From the NCBI GenBank assembly GCA_946965045.2, contig OX337228.1, positions 3,348,001 through 3,412,000 of the forward strand: a DNA stretch of 64,000 bases, read 5' to 3'. Below are positions 41,281-51,088 of the stretch, piece by piece. How positions within the stretch are numbered: the first letter of the stretch is position 1; each line of letters starts with the position of its first letter. A program made the translations under genes and the position numbers. The notes under the pieces are model-generated. The model did no database searches, was not told the DNA's origin, and was given only the letters and a program-made list of their open reading frames with translations. Source of the stretch: Epithemia pelagica. Lineage: Eukaryota; Bacillariophyta; Bacillariophyceae; Surirellales; Surirellaceae.

Positions 41281-41329
41281 CGCCAGGCATCAGTGGTCAC
41301 TTGTGGGGCCAGGCGTGAGGTGACCACTG
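41278..41329 (+). promoter_or_regulatory. Candidate stop-codon readthrough element between gag and pol
   Basis: UGA (41278-41280) followed by CGC, a 10-nt spacer, then a perfect 10-bp stem CAGTGGTCAC (41291-41300) with GTGACCACTG (41320-41329) around a 19-nt loop. The same reading frame continues into Pol, which has no ATG near its beginning. UGA-C context plus a stem 8-10 nt downstream is the arrangement known from viral and retroviral readthrough. Confidence 0.65.
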
Positions 41330-44300
41330 ACAAGACGGTGGATTGTAGCATAGGAAACATGGGAATCAGCACTGGGAATGGGAATGATGTTGCATGCAAC
41401 GAAATGGATACGATGGCAGACACCTCCTGCGCTGGTGTCAATTGGACACTCATGGAAACAACAGGAATGGAATGCAAGGTTAGTGACTTTATGGGACAAC
41501 AGGTAGGAGGTCAATACGTACCGATAGCGACATGTGCCACATGCATCCGAGAGAAAAGTACAGGAGTAGAATACATCTTAATCGGCCACCAAATGTTGTG
41601 GTTTGGTAGCGCACTAAAGAAGACTCTCTTGAATCAAAATCAAATTCGGTATTGTGGGCATGTGGTTCGCGATGACCCCACAAGGAAGGAGGACGAAGGA
41701 TTTGGCATCACGGCCGACGGGTTATATATTCCCTTCGAGATACAGGGGACGACTATTTACTTTGAGTCCCGCGCGCCTACCAAGCATGAAATTGAGACTT
41801 TACCTGCGGTGACTTTGACGCGTCAAGAGTTATGGGACCCAAAAAGTGTGGATTTGAGCTTACACAATCGTAGCCCGCTAGATGATGCACGTGAAGAGAT
41901 CTCACTCGAAATTGGCGCGGTCTCTAGCGCATGCGATCCTGTGGCCGTGGGGCAGCGACTCGACAGTCTCAGATCGGTCGGCGGTCTCGGCTCGGACCGT
42001 CACTCGACCGTTTCACCGGAAAATCTCAGCAAGAAATGGAAGATTGGGTTGGAAACCGCGCGGAAAACCCTCCGCGTCACCACCCAACAGGGTATCCGGA
42101 CAGCTGTCACGCCTATAACGCGACGATATCGTGTTGACAACTTGGCATTGCATCGGAATAGATTGAACAGTCGGTTCTATACGGATACGCTTTTCGCTCG
42201 GACGACATCACTTTCGGGACACAAATGTGCGCAAGTATTCACGGACGGACAGTACACGGCCGTTTACCCACTCGCTTCCAAGGCACATGTCGGCCAAGCA
42301 TTGGCCTGTTTTATTGATGAAGTTGGGGTTCCGGATGGTCTGACGGCGGATTTGGCCGGCGAGCAAACGGGGGCCGCCACGCAGTTCACGAAATTAAGCC
42401 GCTTCCATCGAATTGACCTCAAATGGGCCGAAAAGGGCACGAGCAAGCAGAACCATCGTGCCGAGCGAGAGATCGGGCTTCTCAAACAACGATGGCATCG
42501 CCGCATGGTTGATTGTCGGGTTCCTCGTCGTCTGTGGGATTATGGGTTGGTTCATGAGTCGGGTGTACTTAGTCGCGTCGCCCGGGGACATGACAGCCGC
42601 AGCGGCATAGAACGACTTACAGGCGAGACACCCGACATCTCGGAGTGGATCGATTTCCAGTTTTTCGATATTGTCTGGTATCATGACAACACCAAAGCCG
42701 ATACGTCGGATGAACATCGTCACCTTGGGTTCTGGCTGGGGATAGCGCATCGAATTGGCAGCGACCTTTGTTATTGGATTCTCACTAAAGCAGGAAAAGT
42801 GTTGGCAAGGACAACCGTGCAACATGTGACGGAGCAGGAACAGGCGGAACCAGCCATCACGGCAAAGATTCAAGAGTTCCGGTTGATTGTTGAGCAGCGC
42901 CTCGACGATACGAATTTTGTGGATTGGGAGAGCAAGGGACCAGGATTTTTGGAGGACGTAGAGGAACCGGTCGAGGACGACACTCAAGTAAAAGGTGTAA
43001 TTCCGACGGATGAAGAATACGGGAAGATGATCCAGGAACCGAAGCCAGAAGCGGACGACCTTGGCGAGGAGTATGACAACTACTTGGGGGCGCAAATCCA
43101 GTTAGACGTTGGCGGTGAAACGTTGCTCGGGACGGTAGTGAAGAGGAAGAAAGGGTTAGATGGCAAACCAATCGGAACGAGGCACAAGAATCCACTCTTT
43201 GACAGCAGAGCTTACGATGTGAGTTTCCCTGGAGGTGTCATCCAGGAATACACCGCCAATGTCATTGCGGAGTCGCTGTATTCGCAGCTGGATGATCAAG
43301 GTCGACAGTTCGCAATCATGAGCGAGATCATTGGGCATAGGAAAAACGGGGACGCCGTTGGGAAGGACGACGGTTTCATAGTGTCCAAGAATGGGAACAA
43401 GGTACCAAGAAGAACGACGAAAGGGTGGGAAATTGCGATTGAATGGAAGGATGGGAGTCAGTCATGGATACCGCTTCGGGAAGCAAAGGACGGATACCCC
43501 ATAGAGCTAGCAGAATATATAGTCGCACAAGGGTTAGAGCAGGAACCGGCATTCCACTGGTGGGTGCCACGTGTCATGAATCACAAACGAAGGATCATAA
43601 ACAAGGTCGTTGGGAAAAAGAAGAAGCAGAAAAAGTATTGGAAACTGACACACAAGTATGGGGTGCGACTGCCACATTCCGTGGAAGAGGCGTTACAGTT
43701 TGACAAAGAGACGGGGACGACGTTCTGGCGGGACGCGATCGCGAAGGAACTAGGAGTCGTGAAGGTGGCCTGGGAGGCTCGCGACGATCTCGTGCTTGCG
43801 GAGGTGCGAGCAGGGCGACAGCTAATAGGGTACACGGAAATCAAGTGCCACATGGTTTTCGATGTGAAGATGGACCTGACGAGAAAAGCCAGATTGGTGG
43901 CTGGTGGGCACATGACAGATGCCCCATCAAGTCTCACTTATTCGAGCGTTGTGAGTCGCGATTCAATTCGGATAGCGTTTCTAATCGCAGCCTTGAATGA
44001 CCTAGACGTACTGGCTTGTGACATTGGAAATGCCTACCTTAATGCGCCATGTCGCGAGAAGATTTGGTTCCTAGGTGGAGCGGAAGTGGGTTCAGAGTTT
44101 CAAGGGAAGGTGTGCGTGATGACAAGAGCGCTTTACGGGCTAAAATCCTCGGGAGCCAGTTGGCGAGCGACGCTGGTGAGCACTCTCTATGACATGGGAT
44201 ATGTTGATACCAAGGCGGATCCATGTGTCCTACGACGGGAACGAAAGCGTGACAATGGGGAACCGTACTATGAGCTGATTTTAGTTTACGTTGATGACAT

Positions 44301-45435
44301 CTTGCTTGTCAGCCACAAGCCTGAACCAGTGTTTGAGGAGATAGACCGCCATTACAAGATAAAGAAAGGGAGTATCGGACCACCGACCACGTACCTGGGG
44401 GCGCAGGTGTACCAACACAACCTGCCCACAGGGGGAACGGCATGGGGTATGTCCAGTGAGAAGTACGTAAATAACGCGATCAAAGTGGTGGAGCAATTGT
44501 TGCTGGAAGACGGGGACGGAAAACATCTCAAAACAACTGCGCGGGTACCAATCGAAACTTCGTACAAGCCCGAGCTTGATACTTCTGAGGAGCTGGATGA
44601 TAAGATGAGAGCTCGGTACCAACAGCTGATTGGTGTGTTGAGATGGGCGGTCGAGATTGGCCGCGTGGATATCTACTTGGAAGTTTCGATCATGTCACAG
44701 TATCTAGCAAATCCGCGGAAGGGACATCTTGAAGCTGTGTATTGCGTGTTTTCATTCCTCAAATCTCACCCGAAGCTCAAGATGGTATTCGACCCTGTCA
44801 CAGTGAAGCTCGACGAGAGTTGTTTCGCGCAGACACCGATCGAAGAGTGGAAAGAGTTTTACGGGGACGTAGCGGAAGAAGTACCAGCAGACATGCCGAC
44901 ACCACTTGGGAATCCGGTGGAAATCACGTGCTTCGTGGACGCAGATCACGCTGGGAATGTCGTCACGCGTCGATCCCACACAGGCATATTGGTGTTCTTG
45001 CAGAACGCTCCGATCCTTTGGTTCTCAAAACGCCAAAATACCGTGGAAACATCCAGTTTCGGGAGCGAATTCGTGGCGATGAGAATCGCCAAAGAGTTGA
45101 TTGTTGGGATGCGGTATAAGTTGCGAATGTTCGGTGTTCCGGTTGTCGGTCCGGCCAATATTCTCTGTGACAATCGAGGCGTTGTCAAAAATACCAGCAT
45201 ACCTTCATCCATCCTGAGCAAGCGACACAACGCCATCAACTATCATTCGGTCCGTGAAGCGGCAGCCGCAGGAATCGTCAGAGTCGGCAAGGAAGACACG
45301 GAGACCAACATTGCTGACTTGTTTACCAAGATGCTTCCCCAGAGTCGAAGAAATAACTTGATCTCACAGTTCACATATTCATCGGCATTTGGGGACCGGG
45401 GACCTCCCTCACAACCGCGGGGGACAACAAAGTGA
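41281..45435 (+). CDS. pol: Copia Pol polyprotein (protease, integrase, RT, RNase H)
   Basis: About 1,384 aa, in frame with Gag after one UGA. Protease: DTSCAG near 41419 is a plausible variant of the aspartic active site. Integrase (~42,200-42,600): an Asp in VFTDGQ, Asp in LTADLAGEQTG and Glu in KQNHRAEREIG fit the D,D-E triad. RT (~43,700-44,400): KARLVAGGH, YLNAPCREK, ALYGLKSSG and YVDDILLV (from 44286). RNase H (~44,930-45,330): CFVDADHAGN, ILWFSKRQNTVETSS, GSEFVAM and ADLFTKMLP. No premature stop or frameshift. It copies element RNA into DNA and inserts it. Expression as Gag-Pol by readthrough is inferred. Confidence 0.92.
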   Translation, partial: RQASVVTCGARREVTTDKTVDCSIGNMGISTGNGNDVACNEMDTMADTSCAGVNWTLMETTGMECKVSDFMGQQVGGQYVPIATCATCIREKSTGVEYILIGHQMLWFGSALKKTLLNQNQIRYCGHVVRDDPTRKEDEGFGITADGLYIPFEIQGTTIYFESRAPTKHEIETLPAVTLTRQELWDPKSVDLSLHNRSPLDDAREEISLEIGAVSSACDPVAVGQRLDSLRSVGGLGSDRHSTVSPENLSKKWKIGLETARKTLRVTTQQGIRTAVTPITRRYRVDNLALHRNRLNSRFYTDTLFARTTSLSGHKCAQVFTDGQYTAVYPLASKAHVGQALACFIDEVGVPDGLTADLAGEQTGAATQFTKLSRFHRIDLKWAEKGTSKQNHRAEREIGLLKQRWHRRMVDCRVPRRLWDYGLVHESGVLSRVARGHDSRSGIERLTGETPDISEWIDFQFFDIVWYHDNTKADTSDEHRHLGFWLGIAHRIGSDLCYWILTKAGKVLARTTVQHVTEQEQAEPAITAKIQEFRLIVEQRLDDTNFVDWESKGPGFLEDVEEPVEDDTQVKGVIPTDEEYGKMIQEPKPEADDLGEEYDNYLGAQIQLDVGGETLLGTVVKRKKGLDGKPIGTRHKNPLFDSRAYDVSFPGGVIQEYTANVIAESLYSQLDDQGRQFAIMSEIIGHRKNGDAVGKDDGFIVSKNGNKVPRRTTKGWEIAIEWKDGSQSWIPLREAKDGYPIELAEYIVAQGLEQEPAFHWWVPRVMNHKRRIINKVVGKKKKQKKYWKLTHKYGVRLPHSVEEALQFDKETGTTFWRDAIAKELGVVKVAWEARDDLVLAEVRAGRQLIGYTEIKCHMVFDVKMDLTRKARLVAGGHMTDAPSSLTYSSVVSRDSIRIAFLIAALNDLDVLACDIGNAYLNAPCREKIWFLGGAEVGSEFQGKVCVMTRALYGLKSSGASWRATLVSTLYDMGYVDTKADPCVLRRERKRDNGEPYYELILVYVDDILLVSHKPEPVFEEIDRHYKIKKGSIGPPTTYLGAQVYQHNLPTGGTAWGMSSEKYVNNAIKVVEQLLLEDGDGKHLKTTARVPIETSYKPELDTSEELDDKMRARYQQLIGVLRWAVEIGRVDIYLEVSIMSQYLANPRKGHLEAVYCVFSFLKSHPKLKMVFDPVTVKLDESCFAQTPIEEWKEFYGDVAEEVPADMPTPLGNPVEITCFVDADHAGNVVTRRSHTGILVFLQNAPILWFSKRQNTVETSSFGSEFVAMRIAKELIVGMRYKLRMFGVPVVGPANILCDNRGVVKNTSIPSSILSKRHNAINYHSVREAAAAGIVRVGKEDTETNIADLFTKMLPQSRRNNLISQFTYSSAFGDRGPPSQPRGTTK

Positions 45436-45466
45436 ATTCTCGGGGTGAGCTACACTTTGCGGGGAC

Positions 45467-45626
45467 TGTCTTATTCGGGTCGTGGGAACAAAACCCGGAT
45501 ATGGGAAATCTTTGGGGGTTTTACCGTTTACATGGTTACTATTTTGGGGATCCTTACATTAGTGGTTTAGCCTTATAATATCTTTTAGATTTGCACGTTG
45601 AATAAGGTATCGACTGGAACAAGACA
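45467..45626 (+). repeat. 3' LTR
   Basis: Identical to the 5' LTR by direct comparison; preceded by the GCGGGGA purine tract and followed by the GTAC target duplication. Confidence 0.95.
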
Positions 45627-45660
45627 GTACCCATTATAGAAAATATGGGGGGAAAAGGCC

Positions 45661-45718
45661 GGGGAGAGGAGGGAAAGGGGAAAGGGAAGGAGGAAGAAGA
45701 GAGAAGGGAAGGGAAGGA
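45661..45718. repeat. 58-nt uninterrupted purine tract
   Basis: Only G and A on the plus strand, with many GGG runs. Such tracts can form triplex or G-quadruplex structures. It sits just beyond the Copia insertion and 116 bp before the next element. Confidence 0.85.
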
Positions 45719-45834
45719 TTCGTAAGTGTAAGATTCCATTGATTTCAAGATGCGACCAAACCAATTCTCACTCACATGTCGTTGCTTCTGAACGAATGTC
45801 ATGCTTTCGAGGCATCCTTCTTCTTTGTTCTTGA

Positions 45835-47213
45835 ACCCTCGGTATCAGTGTCCACTGCTTAGCTGTTTTTTGTCTGTGCCACCTTCATAGGTTCCCAAGT
45901 GGACACAGACAGGAAATTTCCCTTTTGACTCAAATGGAAATGGCTAAAAAGCAAATTGGCGCGCATACCCAGCTGGAGTTTTCACAGTTCATGAAACAGA
46001 CGCAAGCCCAGCAAGCGGCCCTGCGTGGATGACGGTTGGTTGGTCTTCGCAGAATGCGCCATCCAAATCCGCCATAAAATCACACAGAGGCCATCACAGT
46101 TCACAATGGCATGGCATGAATTGTCGCCTTTCATGCAATTGAGGTAAGTTTGAACGCACAACATGTTTCCATGACAACAGCTCTTGTACTGTCATTCTAA
46201 CTTCTCCCTCACTCTTGTATTCGTTTTTCTCTTCTGATATTCTCCATTCGCCAAGTGTCTCTCTCCACTTCTTTGAGAGCGAAAGTTTTGTGCCTATGGA
46301 ATGCCTATTCTCCATTCGAGCCTCGGCTTAAAATTGGAAACCACAACATAAAGCTTCTTTTCTTTGAATTTTGGAGGAGTTTTTATCTGTAGTTTAGTTC
46401 TCATCTTTCATAGGTTTTGTAAGATCGTTGCAGCGTGTTATTTCCTTGTTTTCAACAACCATGACACTCTGAAGCAGGTAAGAAGCCATCTTCCAGCATA
46501 TCCGATAGACTCTATGATCCATGACGAAGACTCCTCTAGTTATAGTAGGACTAGTGACAACAAGATGCTGCAGTTGTCGTCATCTAGATCTACCACTCAA
46601 CGAAAGGTTCTGTGGTCCACACGGATGATGGATGGGCGAAACACAATGATGAGTGTAAAAAAACATGCTACAAAGATATGAAGACAACCAACCAACAATC
46701 AAACAGCACTACGAATAAAGCAAAGGAAAAGTTGTGGCAAATAGCCTACAATGACTTGTCCTCCGTTTCATTGCGACGAAATCAAAGGACAACAAACCAT
46801 CAACTTTAACATGGACAAAGATAAATGAGATAACGTGTGAGAAAACTATGCAGGGCATGAAAGAAGCTAAGAGACAAACAACAAGTAACAAGAGAGAAAA
46901 CCAACCAAAATACTGCTTCAGGTCACAAGGATTCGTAAAGAGCTCGCTTCATGGTCAATGTCGATGTTTTTGACACCGCGTGAAATTTTTTGTGACGAGT
47001 ATGAAAGGATTCCAAATTTGAATCGTGGTCACGGTCACAGGAAGGTGCCAACCGCCAACGGCTACTTGCACGCCGGCATTTCCACCAGCACGAGGAATCA
47101 TATTGGTGAAAAGGACAGACGAAAAGTGAAATTTCCTGTCTGTGTCCACTTGGGAACCTATGAAGGTGGCACAGACAAAAAACAGCTAAGCAGTGGACAC
47201 TGATACCGAGGGT
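45835..47213. mobile_element. 1,379-bp element with perfect 86-bp inverted terminal repeats
   Basis: 45835-45920 and 47128-47213 are exact inverted copies over 86 bp, with outer end ACCCTCGGTATCAGTG. The ~1.2 kb interior has only short frames without recognisable domains, so it is probably non-autonomous. No convincing target duplication is visible (left flank TTCTTGA, right flank ATCAGAG), although GGTATCAG occurs at both ends. It lies next to a large transposase gene, which may or may not be its partner. Confidence 0.85.
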
Positions 47214-47690
47214 ATCAGAGGGGAAGAGGCGCGTACATGTTTTCCTTATAACCTACTGGCACTCACATTCGCTCTTTTTGCCCTCCTTACATTTAACTTT
47301 TCAGACAGTCGGACGAGAATCAGACTCATTATTGCAAGGTACGTGTGTGCTTCACGCATTTGCACGGATCATTGCGCGAAGATTTCACGCGTCACTCCTC
47401 TGCGCGCGAAGATCGCTTCCAGAACTTGCTACCTGCTACGAACAAAAGGATTCGCTCATAATTTTTTTATTTCATTTTTCTAAATCAAATCTTTTCTCGT
47501 TGTTGTTGTTGTCCTTTTAGATCATGACAGTGGTTTTGTCATTCAGTTCTTGCAATATTTTGGTGCTTTTTCTTTTAAGAATTCATTTGGTGGTATTGTG
47601 TGGATGTGGTGGTGGTTTGTATGTCATGTTGGTCGTGGTTTGGTTTTGGCAGTGGATCCAAGATGAAGTGGATGACAGTCTCCATCGGAC
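47214..47690. other. T-rich stretch after the inverted-repeat element
   Basis: No gene seen. Contains GTTGTTGTTGTTG around 47498-47511 and many T-runs; it is downstream of the transposase gene and may include its 3' end. Confidence 0.3.
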
Positions 47691-50516
47691 TCATCCACCC
47701 CTTTCCTTCCTTTTCTTTGTGTTGGTGTTCTGCTTCTTCTTGGGACAATCATCATCATGAGGAGGCCGGCCTCTCCTTCCACCAGTATCACAATATGCAA
47801 AATATTTGGCACAACAGAACTCTGTTTGGTGCCATGGTGATGTTGTCCTTGGTGGGTTCATTGAGTGGCCCAGCATGTTCCATGGCCTATGGAGGTTCCA
47901 AAAATGGGCTACTGCAGTGCATGGATGGAACAAACCTGTCTGTGCTGGTCCAAATAACTGCGCTGCTGTTTGTGGCACCATGACAGGTCGTTGTGGCAGT
48001 GGTGGTGCTGGCACATGAATTGTTGTTTGGTGAGGATGCTGTGGTATGTTTTGGATATTGGAATGGGCAACAACTTCCTTTGTTTTCTTCTTTTCTGACT
48101 CTTTGTCATTGCCCATCTCTTGCCCGCTGTCTTTTGTTTCATTCCTCTTGTCCTTGTCTTGACTGTTTTCGCCTGTGTTCTCGGTTGTTGTTCGAATGAC
48201 TGACTCCTCTGCTGGTTGTTGTTGTGTTTGTTCGTGTTGCAATGTTGCTTCCACCCCAATATCTGTTTGCTGGACTGTTGTTGTGGTTTGGTGCTGTTGT
48301 TGCATTGCTTGTTGCCCACTGGACGTCTTTGCTTTCTTGTACGGGTTCAACCGTACCATGACAACGTCGCCTGCTGTTGTTGTTGTGGTTGTCATTGGAA
48401 TCGATGCATCATGTGGCAATCTCACCGGATTGCGCCCACATTGAAAACACTGGCACCGATCATTCAATGGATGTTTCGGCACTCTTGCAACCTCGGCTCG
48501 TACAGCGAGGTATTCCGAAAAAAATCGTTCGCCTGTGTCCTGAGGTAAGTTTTCGAGGTCCTGAAATGGTGGCGATGCTCCAGCACCAATCGCCAACTTG
48601 TTGATGTGAGCAAGTGCACTATGATTGTAGTGACTCACCACAAACTCCCATCCTGCTGGGATTTTTGCTCTTTCTTCTTCAGACTTGTTTCGGACTTGGA
48701 TCCTGTGACGGATCTGAAGATTGTATTGCGCGGTTCCTGCGAGCTTCAGATTGTCGGCAAGTGATTCTCTCATGCCTGTGTTTGCAAAGTTGGACAGGTT
48801 GTCATGGAAGGACTCAAGCATTGACTCACCCCGGCAAGTATCCCATTCAGACAACCCATGTTTAGAGTTTGCATTTGCCTTCAACTCACTATACATTTCG
48901 TTCAGGGGCAAGGGATCCGCAAGATATTGTGCCTTCTTCTTGCAATTTTCAATTGCATCGTGGGTTTCGTGGGTGAACAAGGTTTGGTTGGTCTTGGGGT
49001 CTAGTCTACCTTGGCCTGGAGGCTTCCCGGGTGATGCGCCAACTTTGAACAGCACCTTCCATCGCTCAAGGTTGCTTGCAATCACCTCTGGACCGTGTAT
49101 CTTCTTGCGTAAGTACTTTCCGTATCGCTGTCGGAAAACCTTTGTGTTCATCATATCTTGTATCTCATCTTCAGTATAACAACACCCAACACTTGAAAGA
49201 GTTCCTGTTTTCAAAGCATCCAACAATTTTTCTAGATCCTCTGTTTCGTACTCATAAACACAAAGGATCAATTCGCGAATTGCCTTGCCATGGTCGATGT
49301 GGCGATTGCGCAAGGTCTTGGATATCCGTTGTAGAAAGTGAAACAGTCCAAGGCAAAGTTTTGCTCCAGGAACCAACAATCCCCAAAAATCTTCTCCATG
49401 TGGGCATGTATCAGTATACATTGCCTTCGGCTCAAAGCAGGTACGTCGAAGAAGCTGCTCTGCTGCATGTGCCACATCCTTTGTTTTAGTAGTCGGGACT
49501 AACACTGCTGCTGCTATTTCACCTCTCTCATTTGAGGAATCCCATAATGCAACAGCCTTGATCCTGGAAGGGTAATTTTTCACGACTTCATGAGTATGGT
49601 CGTGAGCCATTACTTTTGTGCATTTTACACCTTGAATCTCACGTGTGTTTCTGTCATGATCTGATATTTTGTACCAGGTCCAATCTGAACTTGCAGCATC
49701 GTCATAGAGTTGGCGGATTGTTTCTCCCAAAGGTGGGTAACGTACTAACCACTCACCATCCTTGACAGGGTAGTCTTCACCCTTTTTGTTCGTTTCCTTA
49801 CAGAATGAGTAGTAGGAGGCAGTTCTCTCCTCATAGTCCTTGTTAATCCCATCTAGCAACATCCTAGAGCACTTATCTCCATTTCCGTAGGTTAGCATCA
49901 ATCCTTCAAAGTGTCGTGTTGCCGTCTTAGTGATATGCTGGTTACCTCTTGCATACTTCGGCTCGACCGGGTAGCAATTTGCCATGTAGATCGGCAATGT
50001 GGCAAGAAGCTCTCCATCGTTGGACTGGAAGCTCGCCCGGCAGCAGGGGCACTTATACCCCATCAGGATGGCGTACATTGGGGGACCATTCATCCCAAAC
50101 AACGGAAACAGAGTCTTGTTTTTTGAAAAATTAGACCGAGTACGCTGGAGAGTACCGTCGCATCGTGGACAACGAAGGGAGTGATCGGGGAAGAACATTT
50201 CCCAATCCACTACCAAGATTTCCTGGTTCACGACTGAATCATACAGAGCACACGTGTTACCTCGGATGGGGGGTACACAAAATGCCATACCACGGAAGAA
50301 CGACTGCAATTTCTGTGTACTGCGCGTGTGACCAAAACACGAGTCCGCAATATAGCCCGCAAGCGCGTGCACCATTTTTGGCACAGTCACATCATCTGTC
50401 ACATCTGCCCAACGACTCAGAATTTGTTGTTTAAACACTTCAAGAGGTGCGTGCGCTGGTTCTGTCACGTCTTTCGTAGTTTTCGAATTTTTTTTGGAAT
50501 ACTTACGGTAGGGGGC
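47691..50516 (-). CDS. Putative DDE-type transposase, main frame
   Basis: About 940 codons are open from 50516, but no ATG lies near the 5' end; the natural entry is by -1 shift from the upstream frame at the A8 run. An N-terminal zinc-ribbon-like pair LRCPRCDGTL and YKCPCCRASF (spaced ~40 residues) may bind DNA. The core has features of an RNase H fold: VALWDSSNERGEIAAAVLV (first Asp), AMYTDTCPHGEDF (second Asp), LGLFHFLQRISKTL, and later WDTCRGESMLESFHDNLSNF, with Glu residues suited as the third acidic ligand. This order resembles large eukaryotic transposases whose DTCPH or similar segment precedes an HF helix. The last ~200 residues are Gln/Thr/His/Lys-rich. The superfamily cannot be named from sequence alone. 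Element termini are not identified. Confidence 0.6.
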   Translation of the reverse strand, partial: APYRKYSKKNSKTTKDVTEPAHAPLEVFKQQILSRWADVTDDVTVPKMVHALAGYIADSCFGHTRSTQKLQSFFRGMAFCVPPIRGNTCALYDSVVNQEILVVDWEMFFPDHSLRCPRCDGTLQRTRSNFSKNKTLFPLFGMNGPPMYAILMGYKCPCCRASFQSNDGELLATLPIYMANCYPVEPKYARGNQHITKTATRHFEGLMLTYGNGDKCSRMLLDGINKDYEERTASYYSFCKETNKKGEDYPVKDGEWLVRYPPLGETIRQLYDDAASSDWTWYKISDHDRNTREIQGVKCTKVMAHDHTHEVVKNYPSRIKAVALWDSSNERGEIAAAVLVPTTKTKDVAHAAEQLLRRTCFEPKAMYTDTCPHGEDFWGLLVPGAKLCLGLFHFLQRISKTLRNRHIDHGKAIRELILCVYEYETEDLEKLLDALKTGTLSSVGCCYTEDEIQDMMNTKVFRQRYGKYLRKKIHGPEVIASNLERWKVLFKVGASPGKPPGQGRLDPKTNQTLFTHETHDAIENCKKKAQYLADPLPLNEMYSELKANANSKHGLSEWDTCRGESMLESFHDNLSNFANTGMRESLADNLKLAGTAQYNLQIRHRIQVRNKSEEERAKIPAGWEFVVSHYNHSALAHINKLAIGAGASPPFQDLENLPQDTGERFFSEYLAVRAEVARVPKHPLNDRCQCFQCGRNPVRLPHDASIPMTTTTTTAGDVVMVRLNPYKKAKTSSGQQAMQQQHQTTTTVQQTDIGVEATLQHEQTQQQPAEESVIRTTTENTGENSQDKDKRNETKDSGQEMGNDKESEKKKTKEVVAHSNIQNIPQHPHQTTIHVPAPPLPQRPVMVPQTAAQLFGPAQTGLFHPCTAVAHFWNLHRPWNMLGHSMNPPRTTSPWHQTEFCCAKYFAYCDTGGRRGRPPHDDDCPKKKQNTNTKKRKERGG

Positions 50517-51088
50517 TTAACAGTTTCCATAGTATTGTTGAGTTCCGTTGAGGGAGTGAATAGGGCCGGACGCATGCTAACGTTTTTCTTCTCTCGCTCT
50601 TCTGCTTTTCTTCGTGCAGCGTACTCACGATCCCAATCCACTGACAGTGCGAAAGGTTTGGGCAAACCTTGTGCACAGTTGTTGCGAGGAGCCATGAAGC
50701 TCTCCAAGGCTTCTTGGTTGTTGTTGGATGGGTGGCAAGTCTCTGGCCCAGCAATAGGCCTTGCCATTTCCTGAGCCAACAGTTTGTTCACCCTCTCTGT
50801 GTCAACACAGATTTCCCCTGCCCAAGTGTCATTCGATCCCAGCCCCTTTGTCTTCCTGTTGTGTGGGCAGCGTTGGTGGTGGCTTTTGTGGGGTTTGGTA
50901 AGTCCCAGTGCCTTTGCCTTGCAGATTGGGCATTCCTTCTCTGGAATAAACTTTTCCTCACCAAAGACTGACCTTTGGGAGAGCTTTTTGGGTGGTGGGT
51001 CTTTCCTTGGCGCTCGTTTCATCAGGTTGCGACGGCACTGAGACTGGCGACCCATGGAGAAGCCAACCAGAGTTGTTTGGGAAACCAT
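50465..51088 (-). CDS. Zinc-finger N-terminal frame of the transposase gene
   Basis: 207 aa from the ATG of MVSQTTLVGF. Contains ECPICKAKALGLTKPHKSHH followed by QRCPHNRKTKG, a Cys/His cluster likely to bind zinc and DNA, then basic and Pro-rich linkers. It ends KIRKLRKT at TGA. It overlaps the main transposase frame by ~50 nt in the -1 phase. Expression as a fusion would put the zinc finger ahead of the catalytic part; unshifted translation would give a DNA-binding protein alone. Confidence 0.6.
   Translation of the reverse strand: MVSQTTLVGFSMGRQSQCRRNLMKRAPRKDPPPKKLSQRSVFGEEKFIPEKECPICKAKALGLTKPHKSHHQRCPHNRKTKGLGSNDTWAGEICVDTERVNKLLAQEMARPIAGPETCHPSNNNQEALESFMAPRNNCAQGLPKPFALSVDWDREYAARRKAEEREKKNVSMRPALFTPSTELNNTMETVKPPTVSIPKKIRKLRKT
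50488..50495 (-). promoter_or_regulatory. A8 slippery run, candidate -1 frameshift site
   Basis: Read on the minus strand in the first frame, the codons are CCA AAA AAA ATT, giving the heptamer A-AAA-AAA in the register needed for -1 slippage into the transposase frame. I see no strong stem downstream. A GTAAGT at 50499-50504 could be a donor, but no acceptor in the next ~110 nt has the right phase. A homopolymer sequencing error is a third option. Confidence 0.5.

Larger units (their letters stand above)
39148..45626 (+). mobile_element. Complete Copia-type LTR retrotransposon
   Basis: Two 160-bp LTRs (39148-39307 and 45467-45626), beginning TGTCTT and ending AAGACA, appear identical at every base. 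They are flanked by the 4-bp target duplication GTAC (39144-39147, 45627-45630). A primer-binding site resembling the initiator-Met tRNA segment used by Copia elements (TTATCAGACC, from 39309) follows the left LTR; a G-rich tract (GCGGGGA) precedes the right LTR. All enzymatic domains are intact in Copia order (protease, integrase, RT, RNase H), so it is probably a recent insertion. Confidence 0.95.

Noticed and set aside
47524-48548. Several plus-strand frames rich in Cys, Val and Leu
   Set aside because: Antisense readings of the Gln/Thr/His-rich tail of the transposase; composition is an artefact.
50472-50504. Short intron joining the two transposase frames
   Set aside because: The GTAAGT donor is good, but nearby acceptors are in the wrong phase and the intron would be under 50 bp; kept only as an alternative to frameshifting.
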